Numbered from the stretch's first letter, positions 1 to 9,700 are shown. The stretch is DNA of 64,000 nt from Streptomyces clavifer (GCA_014651175.1 BMWJ01000003.1:434001-498000), one strand, 5' to 3'. The notes: generated by a model not told the origin, from the sequence alone. Translations and numbers: made by a program.

Positions 1-368
1 TCGGCGTCGCGTCGCGCTCCGCACCCGCGCACGACCGGACCGCACCCTCCTCGGTCCTCGGATGAGCGAAGTCCCGGTCCGCGCAGTCGTGTCGGCGGGC
101 GGTGAGAGCTGCTGACACGCCTGAACGGTTCGGGCCCGGGACGACGGTACAGGAACTCCCTCGACCATGGTCGGCCGACGGAGCCTGCCACCGGCGGCCC
201 GCTCCCTCAAGGGCTCCCGGGTGGCGGAAGCCACCCGCCGGCACCGGATACGCCCGATGCGCGACTCGGGCTGCTTCCGCCATCCGCCGCCCCACCGGCC
301 CGGCGGGCGGACGGACTTGGCGGGACGGCCCCTCGTCCACGGCGCGTGGGGGCGGACTCCCCGCCGCC
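1..368. other. Leading region without a recognisable gene
   Basis: No reading frame here has convincing codon usage or a recognisable product; open frames on both strands look like GC-driven shadows. The only structure I see is a hairpin at 218-237. A gene entering from the left could end here, but I cannot identify one. Confidence 0.5.
218..237. terminator. Hairpin, possible terminator
   Basis: A perfect 8-bp stem (CGGGTGGC at 218-225, GCCACCCG at 230-237) closes a GGAA tetraloop. There is no T-tract, which is common for Streptomyces terminators. It could end an upstream transcript or the leftward ridA transcript; the role is inferred only. Confidence 0.35.
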
Positions 369-776
369 TCAGTCGATGACCGCCGTGACCTCGATCTCGA
401 CCAGGTGCTCGGGGATGTCCAGTGCCGCCACCCCCAGCATCGTGGCCGGCGGTACCGGGGTGGTGCCCAACCGGGCGGACGCCCGGGAGATGCCCTCCAG
501 GAGCAGGGGCATCTTGTCGGGGGTCCAGTCGACGACGTGGACGTTCAGCTTCGCCACGTCGTCGAAGGAGGCGCCGACGCCCGCCAGCGCGGTGGCGACG
601 TTGACGTAGCACTGCTCGACCTGGGCAGCCAGGTCGCCCACGCCGACCGTGACGCCGTCGGCGCCCCAGGCGACCTGCCCGGCGACGAAGACCAGCTTCG
701 AACCGGTCGCGACCGACACCTGCCGGTAGACGTCGATCTCCGGGAGTCCCGCGGGGTTCGTCAGGGTGATGGCCAT
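369..776 (-). CDS. RidA family (YjgF/YER057c) protein
   Basis: 135 residues, the usual RidA length. RidA proteins hydrolyse reactive enamine/imine intermediates released by PLP enzymes, or act as related deaminases; they are small trimeric cytosolic proteins. The sequence carries the family core: an F-V-A-G-Q-V-A-W stretch near residue 50, a QVEQCYVNVATALA helix, and a V-H-V-V-D-W strand. The family Arg that binds the substrate carboxylate (usually in a late xxRxxVxV segment) is not obvious: the end reads HLVEIEVTAVID, so substrate use may differ. ATG start is supported by AAGGAG about 7 nt upstream. It is divergent from an HxlR regulator, which probably controls it. Confidence 0.85.
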   Translation of the reverse strand: MAITLTNPAGLPEIDVYRQVSVATGSKLVFVAGQVAWGADGVTVGVGDLAAQVEQCYVNVATALAGVGASFDDVAKLNVHVVDWTPDKMPLLLEGISRASARLGTTPVPPATMLGVAALDIPEHLVEIEVTAVID

Positions 777-828
777 GCTGTCCGCTCCTTACGACGCGGC
801 CCGGACGGGCCGACACGTGCTCTCTTGT

Positions 829-843
829 GGTTACTGGGTAACC
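829..843. promoter_or_regulatory. Palindrome in ridA/hxlR divergent promoter, candidate HxlR operator
   Basis: GGTTACTGGGTAACC is a perfect 6-3-6 palindrome in the 126-bp gap between the divergent ridA and hxlR genes. A second short palindrome, CACTTTTTAGTG, lies at 875-886 just before the hxlR start. HxlR-type dimers bind such palindromes and often regulate themselves and the divergent neighbour. Binding is inferred from position and symmetry. Confidence 0.5.
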
Positions 844-902
844 GTAGGAGAGTGAGCCCTGACGTGGAAGAACGCACTTTTTAGTGAGAAGGGAACCAGA
901 AG

Positions 903-1286
903 GTGAGCAAGCAGTTCAGCGGCTCTCCCGAGGAGCAGGCCGACCTGAGGCGCGCGGATTCGCTGGCGCGGGAGATCTTCTCGGACGTCGCCAACAAGTG
1001 GGCGCTCCTGATCATCGAGGCCCTGGGCGACCGCACCCTGCGCTTCAGCGAGGTGCGGAGCGAGGTCGAGGGCATCAGCCACAAGATGCTCACCCAGAAC
1101 CTGCGGATGCTGGAGCGCAACGGCCTCGTCGAGCGGACCGTGTATCCCACGGTCCCGCCGAAGGTCGAGTACACCCTCACCGCACCCGGGCAGGGCCTGC
1201 GGAAGACGGTCGACGTGATGTGCGAGTGGACCCACCGGAACATCGGCCACATCGAGGCGGCCCGGAGCGGCTTCGACGGCGGGTGA
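903..1286 (+). CDS. HxlR family winged-helix transcriptional regulator
   Basis: 127 residues, typical HxlR size. The winged-helix core is clear: a helix reading NKWALLIIEALGDRTLRF near residues 30-48, then EVRSEVEGISHKMLTQNLRMLERNGLVERTVYP with the recognition helix, and the wing PKVEYTLTAPG near residue 90. HxlR proteins respond to reactive electrophiles or other small molecules; no sensor Cys is obvious apart from one C in the dimer helix (VMCEWTH). GTG start at 903 follows AGAAGG closely. The gene is divergent from ridA with a palindrome between them, which suggests local regulation of RidA. Confidence 0.88.
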   Translation: MSKQFSGSPEEQADLRRADSLAREIFSDVANKWALLIIEALGDRTLRFSEVRSEVEGISHKMLTQNLRMLERNGLVERTVYPTVPPKVEYTLTAPGQGLRKTVDVMCEWTHRNIGHIEAARSGFDGG

Positions 1287-1305
1287 CGTCACGGCCGGGG
1301 CACAG

Positions 1306-1333
1306 CCGGGGCCCGGCTGCGGTCCGGCCCCGG
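1306..1333. terminator. Convergent terminator-like hairpin
   Basis: CCGGGGCC at 1306-1313 pairs with GGCCCCGG at 1326-1333 around a 12-nt loop. It sits between the convergent hxlR gene and the unknown gene at 1352-1918, so it could serve both. Confidence 0.5.
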
Positions 1334-1351
1334 AATCCGGTCACCCGTCGC

Positions 1352-1918
1352 TCAGGAGAACGTCAGGCCCAGGTGCCGCGTGAGCGCTTCCCTCTGCTCT
1401 GGAGTGGCGAGGACCATGATGCTGTCGTAGCCGGCACCCGGCTCCCGCGCGAAGTCGGCGTTGCGCCAGGAGCGCGGGTCGTCGCCGTGGGCGGTTTGGG
1501 CGATGGCCCGGCAGGCGGCCTCGTGGTCGTAGTAGTCCACCGCGAAGTGCTCGGCCGGGAGGGACACGGGCTCGGCGTTCCGCCGGAACTCCAGAAGGTC
1601 GCAGCGACCGCTCTCGAGGCCGCCTTCGCCCTCGACGATCCGGACGTCGGAGATGGTGACCCTGCCGCCGGCGACCTCGGCGGCGTCCGCCAGCAGGCCC
1701 GCGTAACCGCTGTGAATGGAGTCGATGTCGTCGGCGTGGACCGAGACCGCCACGCCGAAGCTCTCCAGGGCGCGGGCCGCGGCGTACGGGGCCAGCTCCG
1801 CGTCCGCGTAGGCGGCCGCGGCTTCGAGGGTACTGAGCATCTTCCCCTCGGACACCATGCCGGTCTCATGGAGGAGGGCGCCGATGCGCCTGTACGTCGT
1901 CGGGGGATTCTTCGGCAT
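1352..1918 (-). CDS. Hypothetical protein
   Basis: 188 residues from the ATG at 1918; an earlier in-frame start exists but the upstream part is Arg/Pro-rich and non-coding in character. I do not recognise the family. The protein is acidic and soluble, with no signal peptide or membrane segment. Features visible: an Ala-rich helical N-terminal half (LEAAAAYADAELAPYAAARAL), a segment VAVSVHADDIDSIHSGY, and a C-terminal half with FAVDYYDHEAACRAIAQ and a final DSIMVLATPEQREAL. The only RBS-like sequence is a weak AGG cluster. It is convergent with hxlR and shows no functional link to its neighbours. Confidence 0.6.
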   Translation of the reverse strand: MPKNPPTTYRRIGALLHETGMVSEGKMLSTLEAAAAYADAELAPYAAARALESFGVAVSVHADDIDSIHSGYAGLLADAAEVAGGRVTISDVRIVEGEGGLESGRCDLLEFRRNAEPVSLPAEHFAVDYYDHEAACRAIAQTAHGDDPRSWRNADFAREPGAGYDSIMVLATPEQREALTRHLGLTFS

Positions 1919-2040
1919 CCTGGAGATCCTGCCAGATCGGCTGCCGGGCCTCTCGGGGCGGCTCCACGCGCGCACTCGACGGGGGTTCACGCGGGTTCCG
2001 GGCGGTGAGCCCACCGCGAACGGCCCCGGAACGCGGAATG

Positions 2041-2064
2041 GGGCCCGGCCATGAGGCCGGACCC
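2041..2064. terminator. Hairpin downstream of the sugar operon
   Basis: GGGCCCGGCC at 2041-2050 pairs, with one mismatch, with GGCCGGACCC at 2055-2064 around a 4-nt loop. It lies about 140 nt past the end of the leftward operon that finishes at 2205. The gap 1919-2204 holds nothing else recognisable except the promoter region of the unknown gene. Confidence 0.4.
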
Positions 2065-2204
2065 CCCTCGCTTTCCCCCTCCGTCGGGCTTCCCGATCCC
2101 CCCGGACCCCTCCCCGGAAGTCCCGACGCTGAGTGAGACCGGGCAAGGTCCAGGATGGTTGTACGCCTTGACCTTCTCTTTACCCGCGTCCGCAAGAAGG
2201 GCTC

Positions 2205-3038
2205 TCAGCAGGCGTGTTCCAGGTAGCGGGACGCGACTTCGGCCAGCACCTCGGCACCGTCGCGCGCCCACAGGCCCTCGTTGAAGATCTCGACCTCGAT
2301 CGGTCCGTCGAACCCCGTGGCCTCGACCTGACGGCGCATCGTGCGGAAGTCCACGCTTCCGTCGCCCAGTTGGCCCCGGCCCAGCAGGACGCCCGCCGGA
2401 AGCGGGGTGATCCAGTCGGCCAGCTGGAAGGAGTGGATCCGGCCGCCCGCACCGGCCCGGGCGATCTGTGCGGGCGCCTGGTCGTCCCACCAGACGTGGT
2501 ACGCGTCGACGACCACGCCGACCTGCTCCGCCGGGAAGCGCTCCGCGAGGTCGAGTGCCTGGGACAGGGTGGAGACGACGCAGCGGTCCGAGGCGAACAT
2601 CGGGTGCAGCGGCTCGATCGCCAGGCGTACGCCCCGCTCCTGCGCGTACGGACCCAGCTCGGCCAGCGCGTCGGCGATCCGCTCACGGGCGGCGTACAAG
2701 TCCTTGTCACCGGAGGGGAGTCCGCCGGAGACCAGGACCAGGGTGTCGGTGGAGAGGGCCGCGGCCTCGTCGACCGCCGCCCGGTTGTCTTCCAGGGCGC
2801 GTGCCCGCTCACCGGGATCGACCGCGGTGAGGAAGCCGCCCCGGCAGAGGCTGGTGACGGTGAGCCCCGCGTCCTTCACCAGCTGTGCGGCGCGCTCGAC
2901 CCCGTACTCCTGCACCGGGGCCCGCCACAGGCCGACCTGCCCGATGCCGGCCTTGACGCAGCCCTCGGTGAGCTCGGGCAGGGACCACTGCTTGATGGTC
3001 TCCTGGTTGAGGGAGAGACGGGACAGATCGGTGCTCAT
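2205..3038 (-). CDS. Sugar phosphate isomerase/epimerase family TIM barrel protein
   Basis: 277 residues. Member of the xylose-isomerase-like/AP endonuclease 2 TIM barrel superfamily, which includes metal-dependent sugar epimerases, isomerases and dehydratases. Recognisable elements are SLCRGGFL near residue 60, GVRLAIEPLHPMFASDR with the metal-ligand Glu, VGVVVDAYHVWWDDQ with the Asp/His metal ligands, IHSFQLADW, and the late Glu in GPIEVEIFNEGLWARDG. The ATG at 3038 overlaps the stop of the DUF993 gene by 4 nt (ATGA), so it is translationally coupled and last in the operon. With a Gfo/Idh/MocA dehydrogenase upstream, a sugar or cyclitol catabolic route is likely; the substrate cannot be read from sequence. 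Confidence 0.82.
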   Translation of the reverse strand: MSTDLSRLSLNQETIKQWSLPELTEGCVKAGIGQVGLWRAPVQEYGVERAAQLVKDAGLTVTSLCRGGFLTAVDPGERARALEDNRAAVDEAAALSTDTLVLVSGGLPSGDKDLYAARERIADALAELGPYAQERGVRLAIEPLHPMFASDRCVVSTLSQALDLAERFPAEQVGVVVDAYHVWWDDQAPAQIARAGAGGRIHSFQLADWITPLPAGVLLGRGQLGDGSVDFRTMRRQVEATGFDGPIEVEIFNEGLWARDGAEVLAEVASRYLEHAC

Positions 3039-4177
3039 CGTGCTCCTCCGTGGACGGACAGCAGGGCGCGCATCCGGCTCTCGGCCAGCTCGGGGTCCGG
3101 GAACAGCCCCAGCCGGTCGGCCAGTTCGTACGCCTTCGCCAGGTGCGGCAGCGAGCGTGCGGACTGCAGCCCGCCGACCATCGTGAAGTGCTCCTGGTGG
3201 CCCGCGAGCCACGCCAGGAAGACCACGCCCGTCTTGTAGTAGCGCGTCGGCGCAGAGAAGAGGTGGCGGGACAGCTCGACCGTGGGGTCCAGGAGGGCGC
3301 GGAAGCCGTCCACGTCACCGGTGTCCAGGACCCGCACCGCGTGCGCGGCCAGCGGGCCGAGCGGATCGAAGATGCCGAGCAGGGCGTGGCTGAAGCCCCG
3401 GTCGTCGCCCGCGATCAGCTCGGGGTAGTTGAAGTCGTCGCCGGTGTAGCAGCGCACCCCGCTGGGCAGGCGGCGGCGGACGTCGATCTCGCGTTCGGCG
3501 TCCAGGAGCGACATCTTGATGCCGTCGATCTTGTCCGGGTGTTCCGCGATGACCTTGAGGAAGGTGTCCGTGGCGGCGTCGAGGTCCGACGAACCCCAGT
3601 AGCCCTCCAGCGCGGGGTCGAACATCGGTCCGAGCCAGTGCAGGACGACGGGCTCGGTGGCCTGGCGCAGGAGGTGCGCGTACGTCTCCAGGTAGTCCTC
3701 CGGGCCGCTCGCCGCGGCGGCGAGGGCGCGGGAGGCCATCAGGATGGCCTGGGCGCCGCTCTCCTCGACGACCGCCAGCTGCTCCTCGTACGCCGCGCGC
3801 ACCTCGGGGAGCGTCGCGGGGCCGGTGAGCTGGTCGGTGCCGACGCCGCAGGCGATCCGTCCGCCGACCGCCTTCGCCTCGGCGGACGACCGCCGGATCA
3901 GCTCCGCTGCGCCCGCCCAGTCGAGGCCCATGCCGCGCTGCGCGGTGTCCATCGCCTCGGCGACGCCCAGGCCGTGCGACCAGAGGTGGCGGCGGAAGGC
4001 GAGGGTGGAGTCCCAGTCGACGACGGCCGGAGCGTCGGGGCTGACGTCGGCGTACGGATCGGCGACCACGTGGGCGGCGGAGAAGACCGTACGGGAGGCG
4101 AGCGCCGCGCCGCCCGGTGCGAGGTCGAGCGGGGTGGCGCGGGGCTCGTAGGGGCCCTGGGGGAGATGGATGGTCAC
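3035..4177 (-). CDS. DUF993 family (dihydrodipicolinate synthase-like) protein
   Basis: 380 residues from a GTG at 4177 that overlaps the upstream stop by 4 nt. The family is usually annotated as DUF993, a TIM-barrel group distantly related to the DapA/N-acetylneuraminate lyase superfamily. Visible elements: HGLGVAEAMDTAQRGMGLDW near residue 60, GGRIACGVGTDQL, EPVVLHWLGPMFDPALEGYWG in the middle, HPDKIDGIKMSLLD with the Lys expected for a Schiff-base aldolase position, and CYTGDDFNYPELIAGD. I infer an aldolase or lyase acting after the dehydrogenase of the same operon. The substrate is unknown. Confidence 0.8.
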   Translation of the reverse strand: MTIHLPQGPYEPRATPLDLAPGGAALASRTVFSAAHVVADPYADVSPDAPAVVDWDSTLAFRRHLWSHGLGVAEAMDTAQRGMGLDWAGAAELIRRSSAEAKAVGGRIACGVGTDQLTGPATLPEVRAAYEEQLAVVEESGAQAILMASRALAAAASGPEDYLETYAHLLRQATEPVVLHWLGPMFDPALEGYWGSSDLDAATDTFLKVIAEHPDKIDGIKMSLLDAEREIDVRRRLPSGVRCYTGDDFNYPELIAGDDRGFSHALLGIFDPLGPLAAHAVRVLDTGDVDGFRALLDPTVELSRHLFSAPTRYYKTGVVFLAWLAGHQEHFTMVGGLQSARSLPHLAKAYELADRLGLFPDPELAESRMRALLSVHGGAR

Positions 4178-5325
4178 AGGCTCAGCTCCGGTACGTCGAA
4201 GCGGCGGCCCTCGGCCGAGGACTTGAGGCCGAGCTCGGCGAGCTGGACGCCGCGGGCGCCGGCCATCAGGTCCCAGCTGTAGGGCTCGTCGAGGGCGATG
4301 TGGCGCAGGAAGAGCTCCCACTGGGCCTTGAAGCCGTTGTCGAAGACGGCGTTGTCGGGGACTTCCTGCCACTGGTCGCGGAACGGCTCGGTGACCGGGA
4401 GGTCGGGGTTCCAGACCGGCTTGGGGGTGGCCGAGCGGTGCTGGACGCGGCAGTTGCGCAGTCCGGCGACCGCGGAGCCGTGGGTGCCGTCGACCTGGAA
4501 CTCGACGAGCTCGTCGCGGTTGACGCGGACCGCCCAGGAGGAGTTGATCTGGGCGACGGCGCCGCCCGCCAGCTGGAAGGTGCCGTACGCGGCGTCGTCG
4601 GCGGTGGCGTCGTAGGGCTTGCCCTGCTCGTCCCAGCGCTGCGGGATGTGCGTCTGCACGTGCGCGGACACGCTCGTGACCTGGCCGAACAGCTCGTGCA
4701 GGACGTACTCCCAGTGCGGGAACATGTCGACGACGATGCCGCCGCCGTCCTCCGCGCGGTAGTTCCAGGACGGACGCTGGGCGTCCTGCCAGTCGCCCTC
4801 GAAGACCCAGTAGCCGAACTCGCCGCGCACGGAGAGGATCTCGCCGAAGAAGCCGCCGTCGATGAGGCGCTTCAGCTTCAGCAGGCCCGGCAGGAAGATC
4901 CTGTCCTGGACGACGCCGTGCTTGATCCCGGCGTCGCGGGCGAGGCGGGCGAGCTCGAGCGCGCCCTCGACGTCCGTGGCGGTGGGCTTCTCGGTGTAGA
5001 TGTGCTTGCCCGCGGCGATCGCCTTCTTGATCGCGTCGACGCGGGCGGAGGTGACCTGGGCGTCGAAGTAGATGTCGATCGATTCGTCGGCGAGCACCGC
5101 GTCCAGGTCGGTCGACCACTCGGTCAGGCCGTGCTGGGCGGCGAGCGCCTCCAGCGCGTGGGCGCGGCGGCCGACGAGGACGGGCTCGGGCCACAGCACC
5201 TCGCCGTCGCCGAGGTCGAGGCCGCCCTGTTCACGGATCGCGAGGATCGAGCGCACCAGGTGCTGCCGGTATCCCATGCGTCCCGTGACGCCGTTCATGG
5301 CGATGCGCACTGTCCTGCGTGTCAC
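4174..5325 (-). CDS. Gfo/Idh/MocA family oxidoreductase
   Basis: 383 residues. NAD(P)-dependent sugar or cyclitol dehydrogenase. The N-terminal Rossmann start is VRIAMNGVTGRMGYRQHL, followed by the family signature AGKHIYTEKPTATDVEGALELARL near residue 110, whose EKP lysine is the usual catalytic residue. The C-terminal substrate domain has GGGIVVDMFPHWEYVL, with D and H in the family's DxxxH position. GTG start at 5325 is chosen because GGAGGGA lies 5 nt upstream. It is the first gene of a three-gene operon with 4-nt overlaps and is divergent from a LacI regulator with a LacI-type operator between them. Confidence 0.88.
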   Translation of the reverse strand: MTRRTVRIAMNGVTGRMGYRQHLVRSILAIREQGGLDLGDGEVLWPEPVLVGRRAHALEALAAQHGLTEWSTDLDAVLADESIDIYFDAQVTSARVDAIKKAIAAGKHIYTEKPTATDVEGALELARLARDAGIKHGVVQDRIFLPGLLKLKRLIDGGFFGEILSVRGEFGYWVFEGDWQDAQRPSWNYRAEDGGGIVVDMFPHWEYVLHELFGQVTSVSAHVQTHIPQRWDEQGKPYDATADDAAYGTFQLAGGAVAQINSSWAVRVNRDELVEFQVDGTHGSAVAGLRNCRVQHRSATPKPVWNPDLPVTEPFRDQWQEVPDNAVFDNGFKAQWELFLRHIALDEPYSWDLMAGARGVQLAELGLKSSAEGRRFDVPELSL

Positions 5326-5349
5326 GAAAGTTCCCTCCATACAGCCGTA

Positions 5350-5361
5350 GCAAGCGCTTTC
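5350..5361. promoter_or_regulatory. LacI-type operator in divergent promoter
   Basis: GCAAGCGCTTTC contains the perfect palindrome AAGCGCTT (5352-5359), matching the central CG-symmetric operators of LacI/GalR proteins. It lies 25 bp upstream of the dehydrogenase start and about 75 bp upstream of the divergent lacI gene, where one site could control both. Confidence 0.7.
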
Positions 5362-5436
5362 TATGCGGTATGACGCTAGCCTGCCGACAGCGGCCCGGAC
5401 AAGGGGGGCCGCGCCACAACTCCTCGAAGGAGAACG

Positions 5437-6501
5437 ATGACAGTCACCCTGGCGGACGTGGCGGCCCGCGCCCGGGTGTCCCCGGCCACCGTCTCCCGCG
5501 TGCTGAACGGCAACTATCCGGTGGCCGCGTCCACCCGGGACCGGGTCCTGCGTGCGGTGGACGATCTGGACTACGTGCTGAACGGGCCGGCCAGCTCCCT
5601 CGCCGCCGCCACGTCCGACCTCGTCGGGATCCTCGTGAACGACATCGCCGACCCGTTCTTCGGGATCATGGCGGGGGCCGCGCAGAGCGAGATCGGCGGT
5701 CCCGGGGACGGGTCGGGCCGTGCGGGCGGCGAGAAGCTCGCCGTCGTGTGCAACACGGGGGGCTCCCCCGAGCGCGAGCTCACCTATCTCACCCTGCTCC
5801 AGCGTCAGCGCGCCGCGGCCGTCGTCCTCACCGGCGGCGCCCTCGAGGACCCGGCCCACCAGGCCGTCATGGCCGCGAAGCTGGCGAAGCTCGCGGACGC
5901 GGGCACCCGGATCGTCTTCTGCGGGCGCCCCCCGCTGCCGGACTCGGACGCGGTCGTGGCCGCGCTGGCCTTCGACAACCGGGGCGGCGGCCGGCGGCTC
6001 ACCGAGCACCTGCTGGAGCTCGGCCACCGGCGGATCGGCTATGTCGCGGGGCCGCTGGAACGCACCACGACCCGGCACCGCCTGGAGGGTCACCGCGAGG
6101 CGATGAAGGCGGCGGGCCTGTACGCGGACGAGGAGAGCCTCACCGTGCACGGCCCGTACGACCGGCGGTCGGGATACGACGCGACGCTCGAACTCCTGCG
6201 CCGCGCACCGGAGGTGACGGCGGTCGTCGCCGCGAACGACACCGTCGCCCTGGGGGCCGGCGCGGCGATCAGGGAGCACGGGCTCCGCATCCCGGAGGAC
6301 GTCTCGGTGGCGGGCTTCGACGACCTGCCGTTCTCGGTGGACGCGGTGCCGGCCCTGACGACCGTACGGCTGCCGCTGTTCGAGGCGGGGGCGCGGGCCG
6401 GGCGGCTGGCCATGGGCAAGGAGACGCCGCCGCCGGGGGGCATCGCGACGATCGAGGCGGAACTGATGGTGCGGGGGTCGACGGCGCCGCCACGGGGGTG
6501 A
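5437..6501 (+). CDS. LacI family transcriptional regulator
   Basis: 354 residues, usual LacI size. The N-terminal helix-turn-helix and hinge read TLADVAARARVSPATVSRVLNG within residues 3-24, followed by a periplasmic-binding-protein-like effector domain starting VGILVNDIADPFFGIM. The middle has TEHLLELGHRRIGYVAGP and the C-terminal part AVVAANDTVALGAGAAIREHGLRIPEDVSVAGFDD, all standard for the family. A small insertion after residue 85 (GGPGDGSGRAGGE) is unusual but lies in a loop. The RBS GAAGGAG precedes the ATG. It most likely represses the divergent dehydrogenase operon, with a sugar as inducer. Confidence 0.92.
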   Translation: MTVTLADVAARARVSPATVSRVLNGNYPVAASTRDRVLRAVDDLDYVLNGPASSLAAATSDLVGILVNDIADPFFGIMAGAAQSEIGGPGDGSGRAGGEKLAVVCNTGGSPERELTYLTLLQRQRAAAVVLTGGALEDPAHQAVMAAKLAKLADAGTRIVFCGRPPLPDSDAVVAALAFDNRGGGRRLTEHLLELGHRRIGYVAGPLERTTTRHRLEGHREAMKAAGLYADEESLTVHGPYDRRSGYDATLELLRRAPEVTAVVAANDTVALGAGAAIREHGLRIPEDVSVAGFDDLPFSVDAVPALTTVRLPLFEAGARAGRLAMGKETPPPGGIATIEAELMVRGSTAPPRG

Positions 6502-6615
6502 GCCGGGCGCCCCGGGAACGTCACCTCCGGCGCCCCGGACCGTCTTTACCAGCACTCCGGAACCCTCATCTCCGTCCCCCGCACCCACGCGGCCTCGTGC
6601 GCCGGTACCCGAAAG

Positions 6616-6675
6616 ATGGGGGCGACTCCCCCATGCGCCCGGCCCCTCCCGCCCACCAGGATGGGGTGCGGGAGG
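6616..6675. promoter_or_regulatory. Two hairpins in the lanM leader
   Basis: ATGGGGG (6616-6622) pairs with CCCCCAT (6628-6634). A second stem pairs CCTCCCGC (6645-6652) with GCGGGAGG (6668-6675). They lie between the lacI stop and the lanM start. They may terminate lacI transcription or attenuate lanM; the sequence does not decide. Confidence 0.4.
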
Positions 6676-6711
6676 ACCGGTAGGCCTCCCCGGGCCAGGG
6701 AGGTGTGCGCG

Positions 6712-9700
6712 GTGGCGGAGAAGGATCCGAACGGCAGAGCGAACCTGAGCGCCTCCACCCGCGATGTCCCGGGGGCCTCGCCCCGCGAGATCCCGGCCTC
6801 CACCGCCTCCGCCGCCCCCGACACGCGCCGCGGCGTTCCCGACGCGCCCCTGAAGGACGTACCCGCCGGCCGTGCGGGCACCGCCGGGCCGGAGCACGCC
6901 CACGCACCGGACACCGCCCTCCTGGGTGCCCGGGGCCAGGGCGATCCGTGGTGGCTCCCCGGTGTCGTCGGACAGCGGCCCGCCGCCGAGCCGGACTGGG
7001 CGGTCTTCGTCCGGGACGTCGTGGCGGGCGCACCGCGCGACGCGGTGGCCGCCGACCGGGAGTACCCCGGACTGTCCGGCTTCGCGCTGATCATGGCACC
7101 GTTCGCGGAGCGGGCCGTCGACCGGGCGGTGGACCAGGCCGCGGACCAGGCATGGGACCGGGCCGCCGACCGCCCGTCCGCCCCGGACGACGTCCCGGGA
7201 GCCGGGCCCGTCGCCTGTCCCGCCGCCGTGCTGGACGACTTCCGGAGCCATCTGACAGGCCGTCTGGCCCGTCTCGCGGCCCGGACGCTGGTGCTGGAAC
7301 TGCACGAAGCGCGGCAGGAGGGGCGGCTTGGCGGGGACGGGACGCGGGAGCGGTTCCGGGACTTCCTCCGGCTGACCGCACGCCGGTCCGGTCTCGCCTC
7401 GCTCGTCACCGGTTATCCCGTGCTGGCCCGGATCGTGGCACGGACGAGCATGAACGCGGCCGACTCCTTCGCGGAGATGTTCGGGAGGCTCGCGGCCGAC
7501 CGGGAGCTGCTGCAGGCCTCCGGGCTGCTCGGTGACCGGGGTGCCGGGGTCCTCGGCGACCGGGGGCCCGGAGGGCTGACCGGGGTCGAGGCCGGTGCGG
7601 GTGACAGTCACCGCGGGGGCCGGTCGGTGATGCTGCTGCGGTTCGCCGACGGCACCCGGCTGGTGTACAAGCCGCGTCCGCTCGCCGCCCACCAGCACTT
7701 CAACACCCTGGTCGAATGGTTCAACTCGCTGCCCGCGACGCCCGATCTGCGCACACCGCGTGTCCTGGACCGGGGTGCGTACGGCTGGGTCGAGTTCGTC
7801 GAGGAGCGGCCCTGCGACTCGGCGGCGGAGACCACCCGCTTCTACCGGCGCCAGGGTGCGCTGCTGGCGCTGCTGCACGTGCTGGACGGGACCGATCTGC
7901 ACCACGAGAACCTGATCGCCTGCGGCCCGCACCCCGTCCTCGTCGACGTGGAGACGCTGTTCCATCCGCCGCTGGTGCCGGCCCGCTCCGCGGATCCGGC
8001 GGCGCGGGCCCTGCACGCCTCGGTCCACCGCGTGGGGCTGCTGCCCCAGCTGCTCGTCGGGGACACGACGGCGCTCGACATGTCGGCCATCGGCGGCGGC
8101 GGGGCGGGTTCCTCCCCCATCGAGACGGCGGGCTGGGATGCGGCGGGGACGGACCGGATGCGCCTGGTCCGGACGGCGGGCCGGTTCACCGAGTCGGCCA
8201 ACCGGCCCCGGCTGGGCGGGATTCCGGCCGACCCCTCCTCCTACACGGACGCCCTGTGCGACGGATTCCGCGCGGGCTACACGGCAGTCGGCGACGCCCG
8301 GGACGAACTCCTGGGGCCGAAGGGGCTGTTGCGCCTCTTCGCCCAGGACGAGATCCGCGTCGTACCCCGGCCGACCTGGACGTACACCACCCTGCTGGAC
8401 GAGTCCACCCACCCCGACCTGATGCGGGACGCCACCGAACGGCACCGGATCTTCGCACTGCTGCGGACCCCGTCCCTGGGCACCACCGCACTGCCCGGCC
8501 TGGAGGACGAGGAGATCACGGAGCTGTGGAACGGGGACGTACCGGTGTTCGCCGGCCGGCCCGACTCCACGGACCTGTGGAGCGGCACCGGTCGCCGGGT
8601 CCCGGGTCCCGAGGGGGTGACCGGGCTGGCGCGGGTCGAGGCCAAGGTGCGCGCCCTGGACACGGTGGGCCGGCTGGACCAGGAACACATCATCCGCGCC
8701 GCCATGGTCAGCACCTCCCCCGAGCCCGCGCACCGGGCGGGCTCGGGACACCGGCCGCCGGCCGTGGACACCGCACCGGAACCGGAGCACCTGCTCTCCG
8801 TCGCGCGGTCGGTCGGCGACCAGCTCGTCTCGCTCGCCTTCCGCCACGAGGGCCGCACCAACTGGATCGGCCTGGAGCTGCTCGGCGAGCGCTACTGGCG
8901 GCTCACGCCCATGGCGGCGGACCTCGCGGGCGGCTACACGGGGCCGGCGCTCTTCCTGGCCCAGCTGGCCTCCCTGACCGGGGCCGCCCGGTACGCCGAT
9001 GCGGCCCGCGAGGCGCTGGCTCCCGTCCCCGGGCTGCTGGACGCCCTCCACGAACGGGTGGACGACCTCGGACTGCTCGGCTCAGGCGCCTTCGCCGGTC
9101 TCGGCGGCATCGCGTACACGCTGACCGAGGTGGGTGTCCTGCTGGACGATCACCAGGTGCTGGACTGGGCGGGCCCGGCCACCCGGCTGAGCTCCGCGGC
9201 GGGTTCGGCGGAGGACGGCTTCGGGGTGCGCGGCGGCGCGGCGGGCGGGCTGGTGTCGCTGCTCGCGGTGCACCGGGCCACCGGCAGGCCGGAGGCCTGG
9301 CGGGGCGCCGAGCGGTGCGCGGAGCGGATCGCCGCGGCGCCCCTCCCGGAGGCCGGCGGTTTCGCCGACGGGGCCGCGGGCATCGGCTGGGCGCTGTTGC
9401 GCTTCGCCGCAGCCGGGGGCGGGCCCCGCTACCGCGCCGCCGGGCTGCGGGCGTTGCGCCGGGCGGTCTCCGGCGCGGGCGCCGGGCAGGCCTGGTGCGA
9501 CGGCGCGACGGGGGTCGCGCTCGCGGTCGCCGACAGCCCCGACGCGCTGGCCGATCCGGAGCTGTCCGGCTGGCTGTCCGGCCGGGCCGGCGCACTGGCG
9601 GAGGCCGTCCCGCCCGCCAACGACAGCCTCTGCCACGGCGAGCTGGGTGTGCTGGAACTCCTCGGTCACGGTGCCCTGCCGGGCCTCCGCGCCCCCTGGG

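Noticed and set aside
5326-9051. Very long minus-strand open frame antisense to lacI and lanM
   Set aside because: It is the opposite-strand shadow of well-supported lacI and lanM genes, Arg/Gly/Pro-rich and without domain motifs; only its last part (4174-5325) is the real dehydrogenase.
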